A DNA stretch of 64,000 nt, taken from the NCBI RefSeq assembly GCF_000250675.2, contig NC_018681.1, positions 8,308,001 to 8,372,000 on the forward strand, written 5' to 3'. The notes under the pieces were generated by a model. That model saw nothing but the letters and a program-made list of their open reading frames with translations. It was not told the origin of the DNA and searched no databases. The translations under genes were made by a program, and so were the position numbers. Below, piece by piece: positions 33,775 through 41,263 of this stretch. This stretch comes from Nocardia brasiliensis ATCC 700358. GTDB lineage: Bacteria > Actinomycetota > Actinomycetes > Mycobacteriales > Mycobacteriaceae. Within the stretch, counting starts at the first letter, position 1. Each line of letters begins with the position of its first letter.

Positions 33775-35663
33775 ATGCCGGCCGCACCTCGGCTCGCTCG
33801 CGGTAGATCCAGATCGAGCGGGATGCGCCCCATCGCGAGATGCGCCTCCACCTCGTCCGCGGGCATCGGCCGCGCGATCAGAAAGCCTTGCGCCCGATAG
33901 CAACCGAGGCCGACCAGGGTGCGCGCGGCGACCGCCGTCTCGACACCCTCGCCGACCACGCCGAGCCCGAACGAACCCGCCAGCCCGATAATGGATTTCA
34001 CGATGGCGAGGTCGTCGGTGCTGGCGCCGAGCCGCTGCACGAAACCGCGGTCGATCTTCACCGCGTCGACCGGCAGCGCCTTCAGGTGCGAGAGCGAGCT
34101 GTAGCCGGTGCCGAAATCGTCGATCGCGATCTGCACGCCCATGCGCTTGAGCCCGCGCAACGTCACCTGGGTGCGGGCCAGATCCTGCACGACCACGTGC
34201 TCGGTGATCTCGAGGCAGATCGAGCTGCCGTCGATGCCGAACAACCGCAGGATGTCCTCGATCCGTTCCACGAAGTCGAGACTCACCAGCTGTACCGGCG
34301 AAACATTGATCCGCATCACGACATTCGCGGCCAAACCGCGGCGACGCCACTCGGCGAACTGCGCGCACGCCGACCTGATCACCCAGCGACCGAGTTCACC
34401 GGCCAGGTTCGTCGCCTCCGCCACGGTGACGAAGGCCGCGGGCGGCAGCAGGCCCCTGGTCGGATGCATCCAGCGGACCAGGGCCTCCAGCGCGACCACT
34501 CGGCCGGTCCGCAGATCGACCTCGGGCTGATAGTGCAGCAGCAGCGAGCCGTCGGACACCGCGCCGCGCAGATTCAGCTCGACGTCGTCCTGCAGCTCGA
34601 ACTGGGCGCGCATGGCGTCGGTGAAGACCGCGACACCGTTGCCGCCGCCCGATTTCGCCGACAGCAGGGCGTGATCGGCGCGCCGCAGCACGTCCGCGAC
34701 GGTCGTCTCCCCCGGAATGCCGACGGCCACACCGATACTCGCGGCACGGCTCACCGATTCTCCGCCCACGGTCACCCGCCGCCCGATGAGCTGCTGGATC
34801 CGGGTGCCCTCCTCCTCGGCCGCGACCGCGTCCATCGGCTTGGCGGGCACGATGACGAACTCGTCGCCGCCGAGGCGCGCGATCATGTCGTCCGGATCGA
34901 GGTGCTCGCGCAGTCGCGAGGACAGCGTGCGAATGAAGTTGTCGCCCGCGGTGTGGCCGAGAAAATCGTTGAGCGCCTTGAGCCGGTCCAGATCGAGGAA
35001 GAACGCCGCCACCGGCCCCGGACTGCCGGGGCGCAACCGCTCGTCCATGTGCTCGAGCAGCGCACGCCGGTTCGCGAGGCCGGTCAGGTCGTCGTGCAGC
35101 GCGATGTAGCGCAGCCGTTCCTCGGCCACCACCCGGGCCTGCAATTGCGCGAACAGTGCGGCGATCGCCTTGAGCACGTTGAGTTCCCGGGTGCTCCACT
35201 CCCGATCGCCAGTCTTGATGAAACCGAGCACGCCGGTCGACTCGCCACGGGAGAGCAGCGGGACCGCGGCGGTGGTGACGACGGGGATGCCGGAGGCCCG
35301 CCGCATCGTCTCCTGGTAGTCGGCGAACTCCGGCGTCGGCCGCGCGATCATCGGCTCGGTCGCGTGCTCGAACGCACGGAACACCGGATCGGCGCCCTCG
35401 AAGTAGACGACCTCGAGCGGATCCGGGTCGGGCACCTGCGGCCGATGCGGCCACTCCGCGATCAGCACCGACGCCCGGCGCTCGCGATCGGTGTGCCGGA
35501 CGTAGCTGAAGTCCACGTCGAAATACTCGACGAGTTGCGCGAGGACCCGTTCGGTCGCCTCGGCCATGGTCGTGGCGTCGACACCCATCAGCTCGGAGGC
35601 GACCTGGGTCACCAATGAGTCGAGCGTCCGCCGAGGCACCTTGTCTCCGATCACGCTATCCAC
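33771..35663 (-). CDS. GAF-GGDEF-EAL cyclic-di-GMP diguanylate cyclase/phosphodiesterase
   Basis: 630 residues from GTG 35663. Domain order: N-terminal helix, GAF (about residues 25-185), GGDEF (LARLGGDEFVIV; G265-F269), EAL (E393-A-L). The EAL metal/catalytic motifs EITEHVVVQD, DDFGTGYSSL, KIDRGFV and EGVET are present, so both activities look possible. The RxxD inhibitory site five residues before GGDEF is absent (DPDD). It is the orthologue of Rv1354c and mycobacterial DcpA, the main bifunctional cyclic-di-GMP enzyme. It is followed by an overlapping DUF5593-like gene. Confidence 0.93.
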   Translation of the reverse strand: MDSVIGDKVPRRTLDSLVTQVASELMGVDATTMAEATERVLAQLVEYFDVDFSYVRHTDRERRASVLIAEWPHRPQVPDPDPLEVVYFEGADPVFRAFEHATEPMIARPTPEFADYQETMRRASGIPVVTTAAVPLLSRGESTGVLGFIKTGDREWSTRELNVLKAIAALFAQLQARVVAEERLRYIALHDDLTGLANRRALLEHMDERLRPGSPGPVAAFFLDLDRLKALNDFLGHTAGDNFIRTLSSRLREHLDPDDMIARLGGDEFVIVPAKPMDAVAAEEEGTRIQQLIGRRVTVGGESVSRAASIGVAVGIPGETTVADVLRRADHALLSAKSGGGNGVAVFTDAMRAQFELQDDVELNLRGAVSDGSLLLHYQPEVDLRTGRVVALEALVRWMHPTRGLLPPAAFVTVAEATNLAGELGRWVIRSACAQFAEWRRRGLAANVVMRINVSPVQLVSLDFVERIEDILRLFGIDGSSICLEITEHVVVQDLARTQVTLRGLKRMGVQIAIDDFGTGYSSLSHLKALPVDAVKIDRGFVQRLGASTDDLAIVKSIIGLAGSFGLGVVGEGVETAVAARTLVGLGCYRAQGFLIARPMPADEVEAHLAMGRIPLDLDLPRASRGAAGI

Positions 35664-36144
35664 GGGTGTCCACGCCCGGCATCGGACGCCGCCTGCTGTT
35701 CGCCGGGGCAGCGGCCGGATCGCTCAGGCATTGCACCAACGCCATGGTCTCATGCTCAGGTACTTCGAGTAGATCCGAGAAACGAAGCGACGCCAGTGTA
35801 TCCACGGTATGCGGGAAACTCGTGGCCGGTGCGCTGGGGAGTCGCGCTTTTCGGCTGCTGTGTGCACCCATCGGCTCACCCCACCGTTCCGGGGTCGGTA
35901 TCCCACGCTCCGCGACCACGCTGCCCGACGCGTATCGGCGCACCTTGCAATCCATCGGCAACTGCCCGACCAGCTCGATTATCCCACCAGATCGGATCGA
36001 CCCGGAGGTGATCTTCCGAATCGAGACCCCGCGGGAAATGGCCTGCAATCCCCCCGCCGAGACCGCCAGCAACCCGGGCCCGCGCGTGCGCGGCGCTCGC
36101 CTCGACAGCCATACCGTTCCTACTCCGTTGCTCCGCATCCGCAC
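35656..36144 (-). CDS. Possible small hypothetical protein upstream of the GGDEF-EAL gene
   Basis: An open frame of 162 codons that ends 8 bp inside the GGDEF-EAL gene (its stop overlaps the GTG GAT AG sequence), with mostly G/C third positions in its first two thirds. The reading FSDLLEVPEHETMALVQCLSDP looks protein-like, but I recognise no family, the start (GTG 36144) has no clear ribosome-binding site, and the frame shares its region with a second, overlapping frame (ATG 36223). It may be a decayed gene. Confidence 0.25.
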   Translation of the reverse strand: MRMRSNGVGTVWLSRRAPRTRGPGLLAVSAGGLQAISRGVSIRKITSGSIRSGGIIELVGQLPMDCKVRRYASGSVVAERGIPTPERWGEPMGAHSSRKARLPSAPATSFPHTVDTLASLRFSDLLEVPEHETMALVQCLSDPAAAPANSRRRPMPGVDTRG

Positions 36145-36233
36145 GCGGTCGTCGAACCGGGGTCGACATCTTCACCCGTAATTCTGCTTCTCGGACGAGT
36201 TTGCCTAGGGCAGTATCCGTCATCCGACCAGAA

Positions 36234-36253
36234 TTGACCAGACGTCTGGTTAA
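36234..36253. promoter_or_regulatory. TetR-like palindrome in a gene-poor stretch
   Basis: TTGACCAGACGTCTGGTTAA: the central 14 bp (ACCAGACGTCTGGT) are a perfect palindrome and the outer TT/AA pair again. It lies 11 bp before a possible ATG at 36223 on the minus strand. Base composition around it is lower in GC than its neighbours. It looks like a repressor operator; the binder is unknown. Confidence 0.5.
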
Positions 36254-36352
36254 TCTTCCGAAAACTGGGTGCGTGCCCGTAAATCAGCCCTGGTCAGAAC
36301 CCGTCTCGCTGTCGAACAGCATAGCGTGTCGACCGGTCGGTTCTAGTACAGC

Positions 36353-36369
36353 TAACTTTCGGCAAGTTA
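36353..36369 (-). terminator. Weak hairpin after the GyrI-like operon
   Basis: TAACTT-TCGGC-AAGTTA, 6-bp stem overlapping the stop codon of the downstream GyrI-like gene. Weak; listed because it ends the operon. Confidence 0.3.
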
Positions 36370-36801
36370 AACCAGGATCGAGATGAACAGCTCGACGGAA
36401 TCGTGGCCCTGCCAGATCTCGATCTCTTCCCGGTAGGCGCGGGTGATCTCGGCCGAGGCCGTCGCGTCGTCGACCTGCGCCCAGACGTCCTCGACCGGAT
36501 CGTGGTAATCCCCGTTCGGCGCGAACCGGGCGTAGACGCCCTTCGGCACCCGGACCAGCACGTCGCCGATCGGCACCGCCTCGGATTCGCGGTAGTCGAA
36601 GCACACCACGGCGTTGTAGTTGCCCGCCGGATCCGGCACATACACCGTGTACATCGGCCGATCGGCGCCCTTGCGGTCGCGCAGCCGATCCTTCAAGAAC
36701 TCGATCAGGTCGCTGTTGCTGACCTTGAAGCTCGGGCGCACCCGCGGCACCACCAGGCCGCCGTAGATCGCCTCACCACGCACCGCGATCGCGTAGGTCA
36801 T
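36367..36801 (-). CDS. GyrI-like / effector-binding domain protein, copy 1
   Basis: 144 residues. Stand-alone bacterial effector-binding domain (GyrI/Rob C-terminal type, two SH2-like beta-alpha repeats): ...AVPIGDVLVRVPKGVYARFAPNGD... then VEDVWAQVDDA and HDSVELFISI. The KGxYARF...D motif recurs in its neighbour. Such domains bind hydrophobic cations or drugs and may titrate them. No DNA-binding domain is attached. The gene lies 34 bp downstream of the second copy. Confidence 0.72.
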   Translation of the reverse strand: MTYAIAVRGEAIYGGLVVPRVRPSFKVSNSDLIEFLKDRLRDRKGADRPMYTVYVPDPAGNYNAVVCFDYRESEAVPIGDVLVRVPKGVYARFAPNGDYHDPVEDVWAQVDDATASAEITRAYREEIEIWQGHDSVELFISILV

Positions 36802-36835
36802 GACCGCGCCTCGCCTGAACACATAATCGCCTCGA

Positions 36836-37279
36836 TCATCGCGCGTCGACCGCCAGGTACAGCTCGATCTTGTACGCGTGCGGGTAACACTCGAAATCGC
36901 CGGTGTAGGTCCGTTTGATCTGGTTGTGTTCCTCGGCGTACGCGATCTGAGTCCAGAGGTCGGTCATCACCTGCGGGAAGTTACCGACCGAGGAGAACCG
37001 CGCATACGTGCCGCGCGGCAGCCGGGCCACCAGATGACCACGGGTGACCTCGCCGAACGAGGCGCACCGGTAGCCGACGATCTGAGTGTTGTACGTGCCG
37101 AGTTCACCGGTGTAGTCGGTGTACGCACTGGCCAGCGGCCCGCCGAGCTCCTGATGCAACACGGCCGCCCAGGCGGCCTCGAGATCGTGATCCCGCAGTT
37201 CTCCGAGCGCACGCTTGGGGCTGCGCACCGGCAACCCGGCAACCCACGTTTCGTCCCGCTCGACGATTTCAAACTGCAT
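36836..37279 (-). CDS. GyrI-like / effector-binding domain protein, copy 2
   Basis: 147 residues, MQFEIVERDETWVAGLPVRSP. It carries the same arrangement as the next gene (VARLPRGTYARFSSVGNFP, TDLWTQIAYAEE, YPHAYKIELYLAV), plus the first beta-alpha repeat with ETWVAGLPVR that is characteristic of full GyrI/AraC_E_bind domains. The two are tandem paralogues in one operon, so duplication followed by divergence is likely. Ligands unknown; multidrug-type cations are typical of the family. Confidence 0.74.
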   Translation of the reverse strand: MQFEIVERDETWVAGLPVRSPKRALGELRDHDLEAAWAAVLHQELGGPLASAYTDYTGELGTYNTQIVGYRCASFGEVTRGHLVARLPRGTYARFSSVGNFPQVMTDLWTQIAYAEEHNQIKRTYTGDFECYPHAYKIELYLAVDAR

Positions 37280-37374
37280 GGAAAGACTCTTTCGAGGTGA
37301 ATCCGGGGGCGAGGCCCGCATCCGGTCGGTCAGAAAGGCCATGCTATCAACACAGACCGCGTGGTAACGATCAC

Positions 37375-37653
37375 ATGTCCGGGTCGTTATCTGTCCTCAC
37401 TAGGCTGCTGAACTGGACAGATGACCGGACAAAGCCGGAATCGGGGCCTCGGTTCGCCGCTGCGGATCGACGCGGACCTCCGGCGTGCCGCCAGGTCGCG
37501 GGCGTGGCCCTGGCGCCGGGGACTCGCCTGCGCTCGGCCTCGGAATTCGTCGGCAACTACGGTGGACTGTATGTCACGTCGGGAGTGCAGGACGTCGAGC
37601 CGGAAACCGGGCCGTCCGTGCCTGGTGGTGCCATGATCCGGGTGATCGGGTGA
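37375..37653 (+). CDS. Possible small protein coupled to udgB
   Basis: 92 codons from ATG 37375 to a TGA that overlaps the udgB GTG (GTGA at 37650-37653). Third positions are mostly G or C in its second half, as in neighbouring genes, and the C-terminal reading PGGAMIRVIG is not low-complexity. No family recognised and no ribosome-binding site of note. It may be a real small protein or only the coding-like 5' part of udgB. Confidence 0.3.
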   Translation: MSGSLSVLTRLLNWTDDRTKPESGPRFAAADRRGPPACRQVAGVALAPGTRLRSASEFVGNYGGLYVTSGVQDVEPETGPSVPGGAMIRVIG

Positions 37654-38369
37654 CCGACGCCTACCGCAGCATCGCCGAGCTGGACGCCGCGGTCGCCGAC
37701 TGCTTCGCCTGCCCCCGGCTGGTGGCTTGGCGCGAGCAGGTGGCGCAGACCAAGCGGGCCGCGTTCCGGAACGAAACCTATTGGGGCCGCCCGGTTCCCG
37801 GCTTCGGCCCGGACGACGCCCGGTTACTGCTGGTCGGTCTCGCGCCCGCCGCGCACGGCGGCAATCGGACCGGGCGGATGTTCACCGGTGACCGCAGCGG
37901 TGACGTGCTGTTCGCGGCGTTGCACGCGGTGGGCCTGGCCAATCAGCCGACGGCGATCCATCGGGACGACGGCCTGCGCCTGTCCGGTGTCCGCGTCACC
38001 GCGCCCGTGCACTGCGCGCCGCCGGACAACAAGCCGACCCCGGACGAGCGGGATCGCTGCCGGCACTGGCTCGCCACCGAATTCGCGCTACTCGCATCGA
38101 CCGTCCGCGCCGTCGTCGTCCTCGGCGGCTTCGGCTGGCAAGCCCTGCTCCCCGTCCTCGCCGAAGCCGGCTGGACCATCCCGCGCCCCCGCCCCAAATT
38201 CGGCCACGGCGCCCATTACGTCCTCACCCCCGCCACCCCCGCCCGCGCCCCGCTGCACCTCTTCGGCTGCTACCACGTAAGCCAGCAGAACACCTTCACC
38301 GGCCGCCTCACCCCCACCATGGTCGAAGAAGTCCTCACCGCCGCCAAATCCGCCGCCGACCTCGAATAG
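37650..38369 (+). CDS. udgB: Uracil-DNA glycosylase, family 5 (UdgB)
   Basis: 239 residues from GTG 37650. It removes uracil, and in this family also hypoxanthine or ethenocytosine, from DNA. Four cysteines for a [4Fe-4S] cluster are visible in CFACPRL (two), PVHCAPPDNKP and LFGCYHVS, and the active-site blocks GLAPAAHGGNRTGRMFTGDRSGD and HVSQQNTFTGRL are intact. The sequence closely resembles, as I recall it, M. tuberculosis Rv1259. It overlaps by four bases a possible small gene. Confidence 0.92.
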   Translation: MTDAYRSIAELDAAVADCFACPRLVAWREQVAQTKRAAFRNETYWGRPVPGFGPDDARLLLVGLAPAAHGGNRTGRMFTGDRSGDVLFAALHAVGLANQPTAIHRDDGLRLSGVRVTAPVHCAPPDNKPTPDERDRCRHWLATEFALLASTVRAVVVLGGFGWQALLPVLAEAGWTIPRPRPKFGHGAHYVLTPATPARAPLHLFGCYHVSQQNTFTGRLTPTMVEEVLTAAKSAADLE

Positions 38370-38418
38370 GCGCATTCGCCCTGACGAGTTCTCGACCTGC
38401 CGAAAACCGCGTCAGCGG

Positions 38419-38437
38419 GTATAGTGATTCCTATACT
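38419..38437 (+). promoter_or_regulatory. HigA operator overlapping a leaderless -10
   Basis: GTATAG-TGATTC-CTATAC, a 6-bp inverted repeat (38419-38436) whose right half is the -10 TATACT (38432-38437). Seven bases later is the GTG of the toxin gene, so the mRNA is probably leaderless. The repeat resembles HigA-type sites of actinobacteria (TATAGG / CCTATA), so the antitoxin should repress its own operon here. Confidence 0.72.
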
Positions 38438-38444
38438 CTTCGAG

Positions 38445-38810
38445 GTGACAGACTCTGGTTGGGACATTTACGTGGTCGACGAGGTCCGCGATTGGATCAC
38501 GCAGTTGGACGAACCCGATTACAGCCGGGTGGTGCACGCCATCGACATCCTGGCCGACTACGGCCCCGGACTAGGGCGTCCGCTCGTCGACACGTTAACG
38601 GGTTCGAAGCTGCCGAACCTGAAAGAACTTCGAACCGGCACTACCCGCATTCTGTTCGCCTTCGACCCTTGGCGATCGACCGTGCTCTTGGTCGCCGGGG
38701 ACAAGGACCGCCAGTGGAGATCGTGGTATCGGTCGGCAATTCCGCTGGCAGAACACCGCTATGAGACCTATCTGAAAGAGCGCCGAGAGGAATTGGAGAA
38801 CCCGCGATGA
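38445..38810 (+). CDS. HigB-type toxin (RelE/ParE-like, Gp49 family)
   Basis: 121 residues from GTG 38445. The fold is recognised by the family pattern LKELRTGTTRILFAFDPWRS then VLLVAGDK...WYRSAIPLAEHRYETYL. These toxins are ribosome-dependent mRNA endonucleases. Lys/Arg candidates for catalysis are in the KELRTG and DKDRQW blocks. The gene precedes the antitoxin gene, the order of higBA, and overlaps it by four bases (ATGA). Promoter and operator lie immediately upstream. Confidence 0.85.
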   Translation: MTDSGWDIYVVDEVRDWITQLDEPDYSRVVHAIDILADYGPGLGRPLVDTLTGSKLPNLKELRTGTTRILFAFDPWRSTVLLVAGDKDRQWRSWYRSAIPLAEHRYETYLKERREELENPR

Positions 38811-39124
38811 CCGGATACTCACGCTGGCAAGACATCCGGGCCGAGTTCGTCGAACGAGCCGGCGGCGAAGACGCCGTCGCCGTCGGCAAAGAGGAACTGC
38901 TCGCGGAGATGATCGGGCACCGACTGGCCGAGATCCGCCGCTCCCGCGGGTTGACACAGCAACAGATCGCGGCGCGGATGGGCGTCACCAAAGGACGGAT
39001 CTCCCAGATCGAACGCGGACAGATCGCGGGCTACGAACTACTGGCCCGATACGCCACGGCACTCGGCGGACGGCTGCGCCAGTCGATCCAGTTCGACGAC
39101 GGTGAAGTGGCCGCCATCGCTTGA
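38807..39124 (+). CDS. HigA-type antitoxin (XRE family)
   Basis: 105 residues. An N-terminal ~35 residues precedes the HTH (about 45-65: RGLTQQQIAARMGVTKGRISQIERG), then a short helix and an acidic tail (SIQFDDGEVAAIA). The ATG overlaps the toxin stop (ATGA). It would neutralise the toxin and repress the operon at the palindrome at 38419-38436. Confidence 0.87.
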   Translation: MTGYSRWQDIRAEFVERAGGEDAVAVGKEELLAEMIGHRLAEIRRSRGLTQQQIAARMGVTKGRISQIERGQIAGYELLARYATALGGRLRQSIQFDDGEVAAIA

Positions 39125-39313
39125 TCCCCGTTCCATGGCGTGGACACCCACGCCGGTCAAATGAGCACCAGCCTAGGAGGTTCAGCCGACTGGCCGGTTG
39201 CGCCGCCGGGCGTTGCCCGCGAGCGGACGGGGAGTGGTCGGGCGGGCGTTTAGGGTGGGGGCGGGGCGGAGGAAAAGGGGGCGGCGTGGACGCCCGGAGC
39301 GGACGGAGCGGGC

Positions 39314-40549
39314 ATGCCCAGTGATCAGATGGTGTTCTTGCTGCTGGATCTGGTGCTCATCGCGGTGGCGGCGCGGGTGCTCGGGCGGCTGGCCGAGCGG
39401 TTGGGGCAGCCCGCGGTGATCGGTGAGATCACGGCCGGGATCATCGCCGGGCCGACGATTCTCGGGGCGCACCTGTCCGGGATCGTGTTTCCGCACGATA
39501 TCCGTTCCTACCTGGCCGCTTTCGCGAACGTCGGCGTCATGATCTTCATGTTCCTGGCCGGGTTGGAGATCGACCGCGGGTCGTTCGACGGCAACCGGCG
39601 CGTGGTGGCGAGCGTGTCGTTGTCGGCCTATTTCGTGCCGTTCCTGCTCGGATGTGCTGTCGCGCTTGCCGTGCTGCCCCGGCACCACGACGGCAGCCGG
39701 CTCGTGTTCGCCCTGTTCATCGGCTGCTCGCTCGCGGTCACCGCGTTCCCCGTGCTGGCCCGCATCCTGTTCGACCGGGGCATGATGGGCACCCGCATCG
39801 GGCAGCTCAGCCTGGCCAGTGCGGCGATCGACGACATCCTGGCGTGGACGGTGCTGGCGTTCGTGATCGGCATGGCCAAACCGGGCGCCGGGCAGCAGTG
39901 GCGGCTGCTGCTGTTCCTCCCCTTGGTCGCCGCGATCTGGTGGATCGTGCGACCGCTGCTCGCCCGGGTCTCGAATTCCAGTGCGGCGAACCGCAACAAC
40001 ATGATCGTGTTCCTGGCCGTCTCCGGCGCGCTGCTCTTCGGCGCGGCCACCGAATGGATCGGTCTGCACCTGATCTTCGGCGCCTTCCTGTTCGGTGTGA
40101 TCTTCCCGCGCACCCACCGGCCGGTCGTGGAATCCGGTGCGCAACTGCTGAGTTCGGTTTTCCTGCCCGCTTTCTTCGTCATCGCGGGTCTCCAGGTGGA
40201 TCTGGGCTCGCTCGACAAGGCGGGCATCGCCGAACTGCTGGTCATCCTGCTCGCCGCGCTGGCCGGAAAACTCGGCGGCACCTACGCCGCCGCACGGTTC
40301 ACCGGGATCGACCGGCGTTCGGCCGCCGGGCTGGCCAGCCTGATGAACACCAGGGGGCTCACCGAATTGATCATTCTCACCATCGGATTGAGCACCGGGC
40401 TCATCGGCGTGCAACTGTATTCGATCCTCGTGGTGATGGCGCTGGTGACGACCGCGATGACCGCCCCGCTGCTGCACTTGTTCGGCGTGACCGGCAAGTC
40501 GGCCGAGCCCGCGCCGGCGGCCGGGGATGGGGTACGGTCCGGATCATGA
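39314..40549 (+). CDS. CPA2-family cation/proton antiporter
   Basis: 411 residues, 12-13 predicted membrane segments. Conserved blocks: LGQPAVIGEITAGIIAGPTILG, FLAGLEIDRGSF, FALFIGCSLAVTAFPVL with the charged DD pair (LASAAIDDILAWTVLA), which supplies the cation-exchange acidic residues, and LASLMNTRGLTELI. It lacks the TrkA-N/RCK nucleotide domain of KefB/KefC and resembles bacterial Na+ or K+/H+ exchangers. Its stop overlaps the following HAD gene by four bases, which links the two. Confidence 0.89.
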   Translation: MPSDQMVFLLLDLVLIAVAARVLGRLAERLGQPAVIGEITAGIIAGPTILGAHLSGIVFPHDIRSYLAAFANVGVMIFMFLAGLEIDRGSFDGNRRVVASVSLSAYFVPFLLGCAVALAVLPRHHDGSRLVFALFIGCSLAVTAFPVLARILFDRGMMGTRIGQLSLASAAIDDILAWTVLAFVIGMAKPGAGQQWRLLLFLPLVAAIWWIVRPLLARVSNSSAANRNNMIVFLAVSGALLFGAATEWIGLHLIFGAFLFGVIFPRTHRPVVESGAQLLSSVFLPAFFVIAGLQVDLGSLDKAGIAELLVILLAALAGKLGGTYAAARFTGIDRRSAAGLASLMNTRGLTELIILTIGLSTGLIGVQLYSILVVMALVTTAMTAPLLHLFGVTGKSAEPAPAAGDGVRSGS

Positions 40550-41235
40550 CCGGCCGACCATCGGAAACCACGGCACCACAGAACATCTCGGCAGGGCGGG
40601 TGCCCGCCGCCTTCGTCGACGTGGACGAAACCCTGGTCCGCGAGATCACCTTCCTCTCCCTGTTCAGCTTCGACGCCGAGCGCCGCACCGATATCGACGG
40701 CCCGGCCACGATCCGCGAGTTCTTCGTGCTGCGCGCGCAGGGCATGGGGCGCGCCGCATCCCATCGCTGGTTCTACCGGCTGTGGGCGGGGCGCTCGGTC
40801 GCCGAGGTCCACGGCGTCGGCCGCGAGTGGTTCGCCGCGCGGCTCGCGACCTCCGAATTCTTCAATCCCGCGGTGCGGCAGCGCCTTCAACTGCTGGCCA
40901 CGACCGGCACCCGAATCGTCCTGGTGTCCGGCTCGTTCGACGCCGCCCTGCGCCCGATCGCGGCGGCTATCGACGCCGACGAGATCCTGTGCACCACCCT
41001 GGCCGTCGAGAACGGTTGCTACACCGGCGAAGTCACCGCCACCATGGTCGGCGACGACAAATCGGCGGCGCTGCACGCTTACGCGGCGCGCGCGCAGATC
41101 GACCTGTCGGCCTGCGCCGCGTTCGGCGATCACCATTCCGACGCCGCCATGTTCGACCTGGTCGCCCATCCGGTGATCGTCGGCGACCGGGACCGCTCGC
41201 TCGACGACTATCCCGCCGAACGACTCCCCGGCTGA
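40546..41235 (+). CDS. HAD-IB family phosphatase (SerB-like)
   Basis: 229 residues, ATG overlapping the antiporter stop (ATGA). HAD motif I FVDVDETLVR (D-x-D), motif II VLVSGSFDA (serine/threonine), and motif III/IV GDDKSAALHAY then FGDHHSDAAMFDLV. It belongs to the HAD-IB group with SerB and the HAD part of bifunctional lipid acyltransferases. The substrate is unknown; coupling with an antiporter has no obvious precedent. An N-terminal segment (MTGRPSETTAPQNISAGRVP) is unconserved. Confidence 0.86.
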   Translation: MTGRPSETTAPQNISAGRVPAAFVDVDETLVREITFLSLFSFDAERRTDIDGPATIREFFVLRAQGMGRAASHRWFYRLWAGRSVAEVHGVGREWFAARLATSEFFNPAVRQRLQLLATTGTRIVLVSGSFDAALRPIAAAIDADEILCTTLAVENGCYTGEVTATMVGDDKSAALHAYAARAQIDLSACAAFGDHHSDAAMFDLVAHPVIVGDRDRSLDDYPAERLPG

Positions 41236-41263
41236 ACAGCGTTCCAGCGCAACGGCTTCGGCC

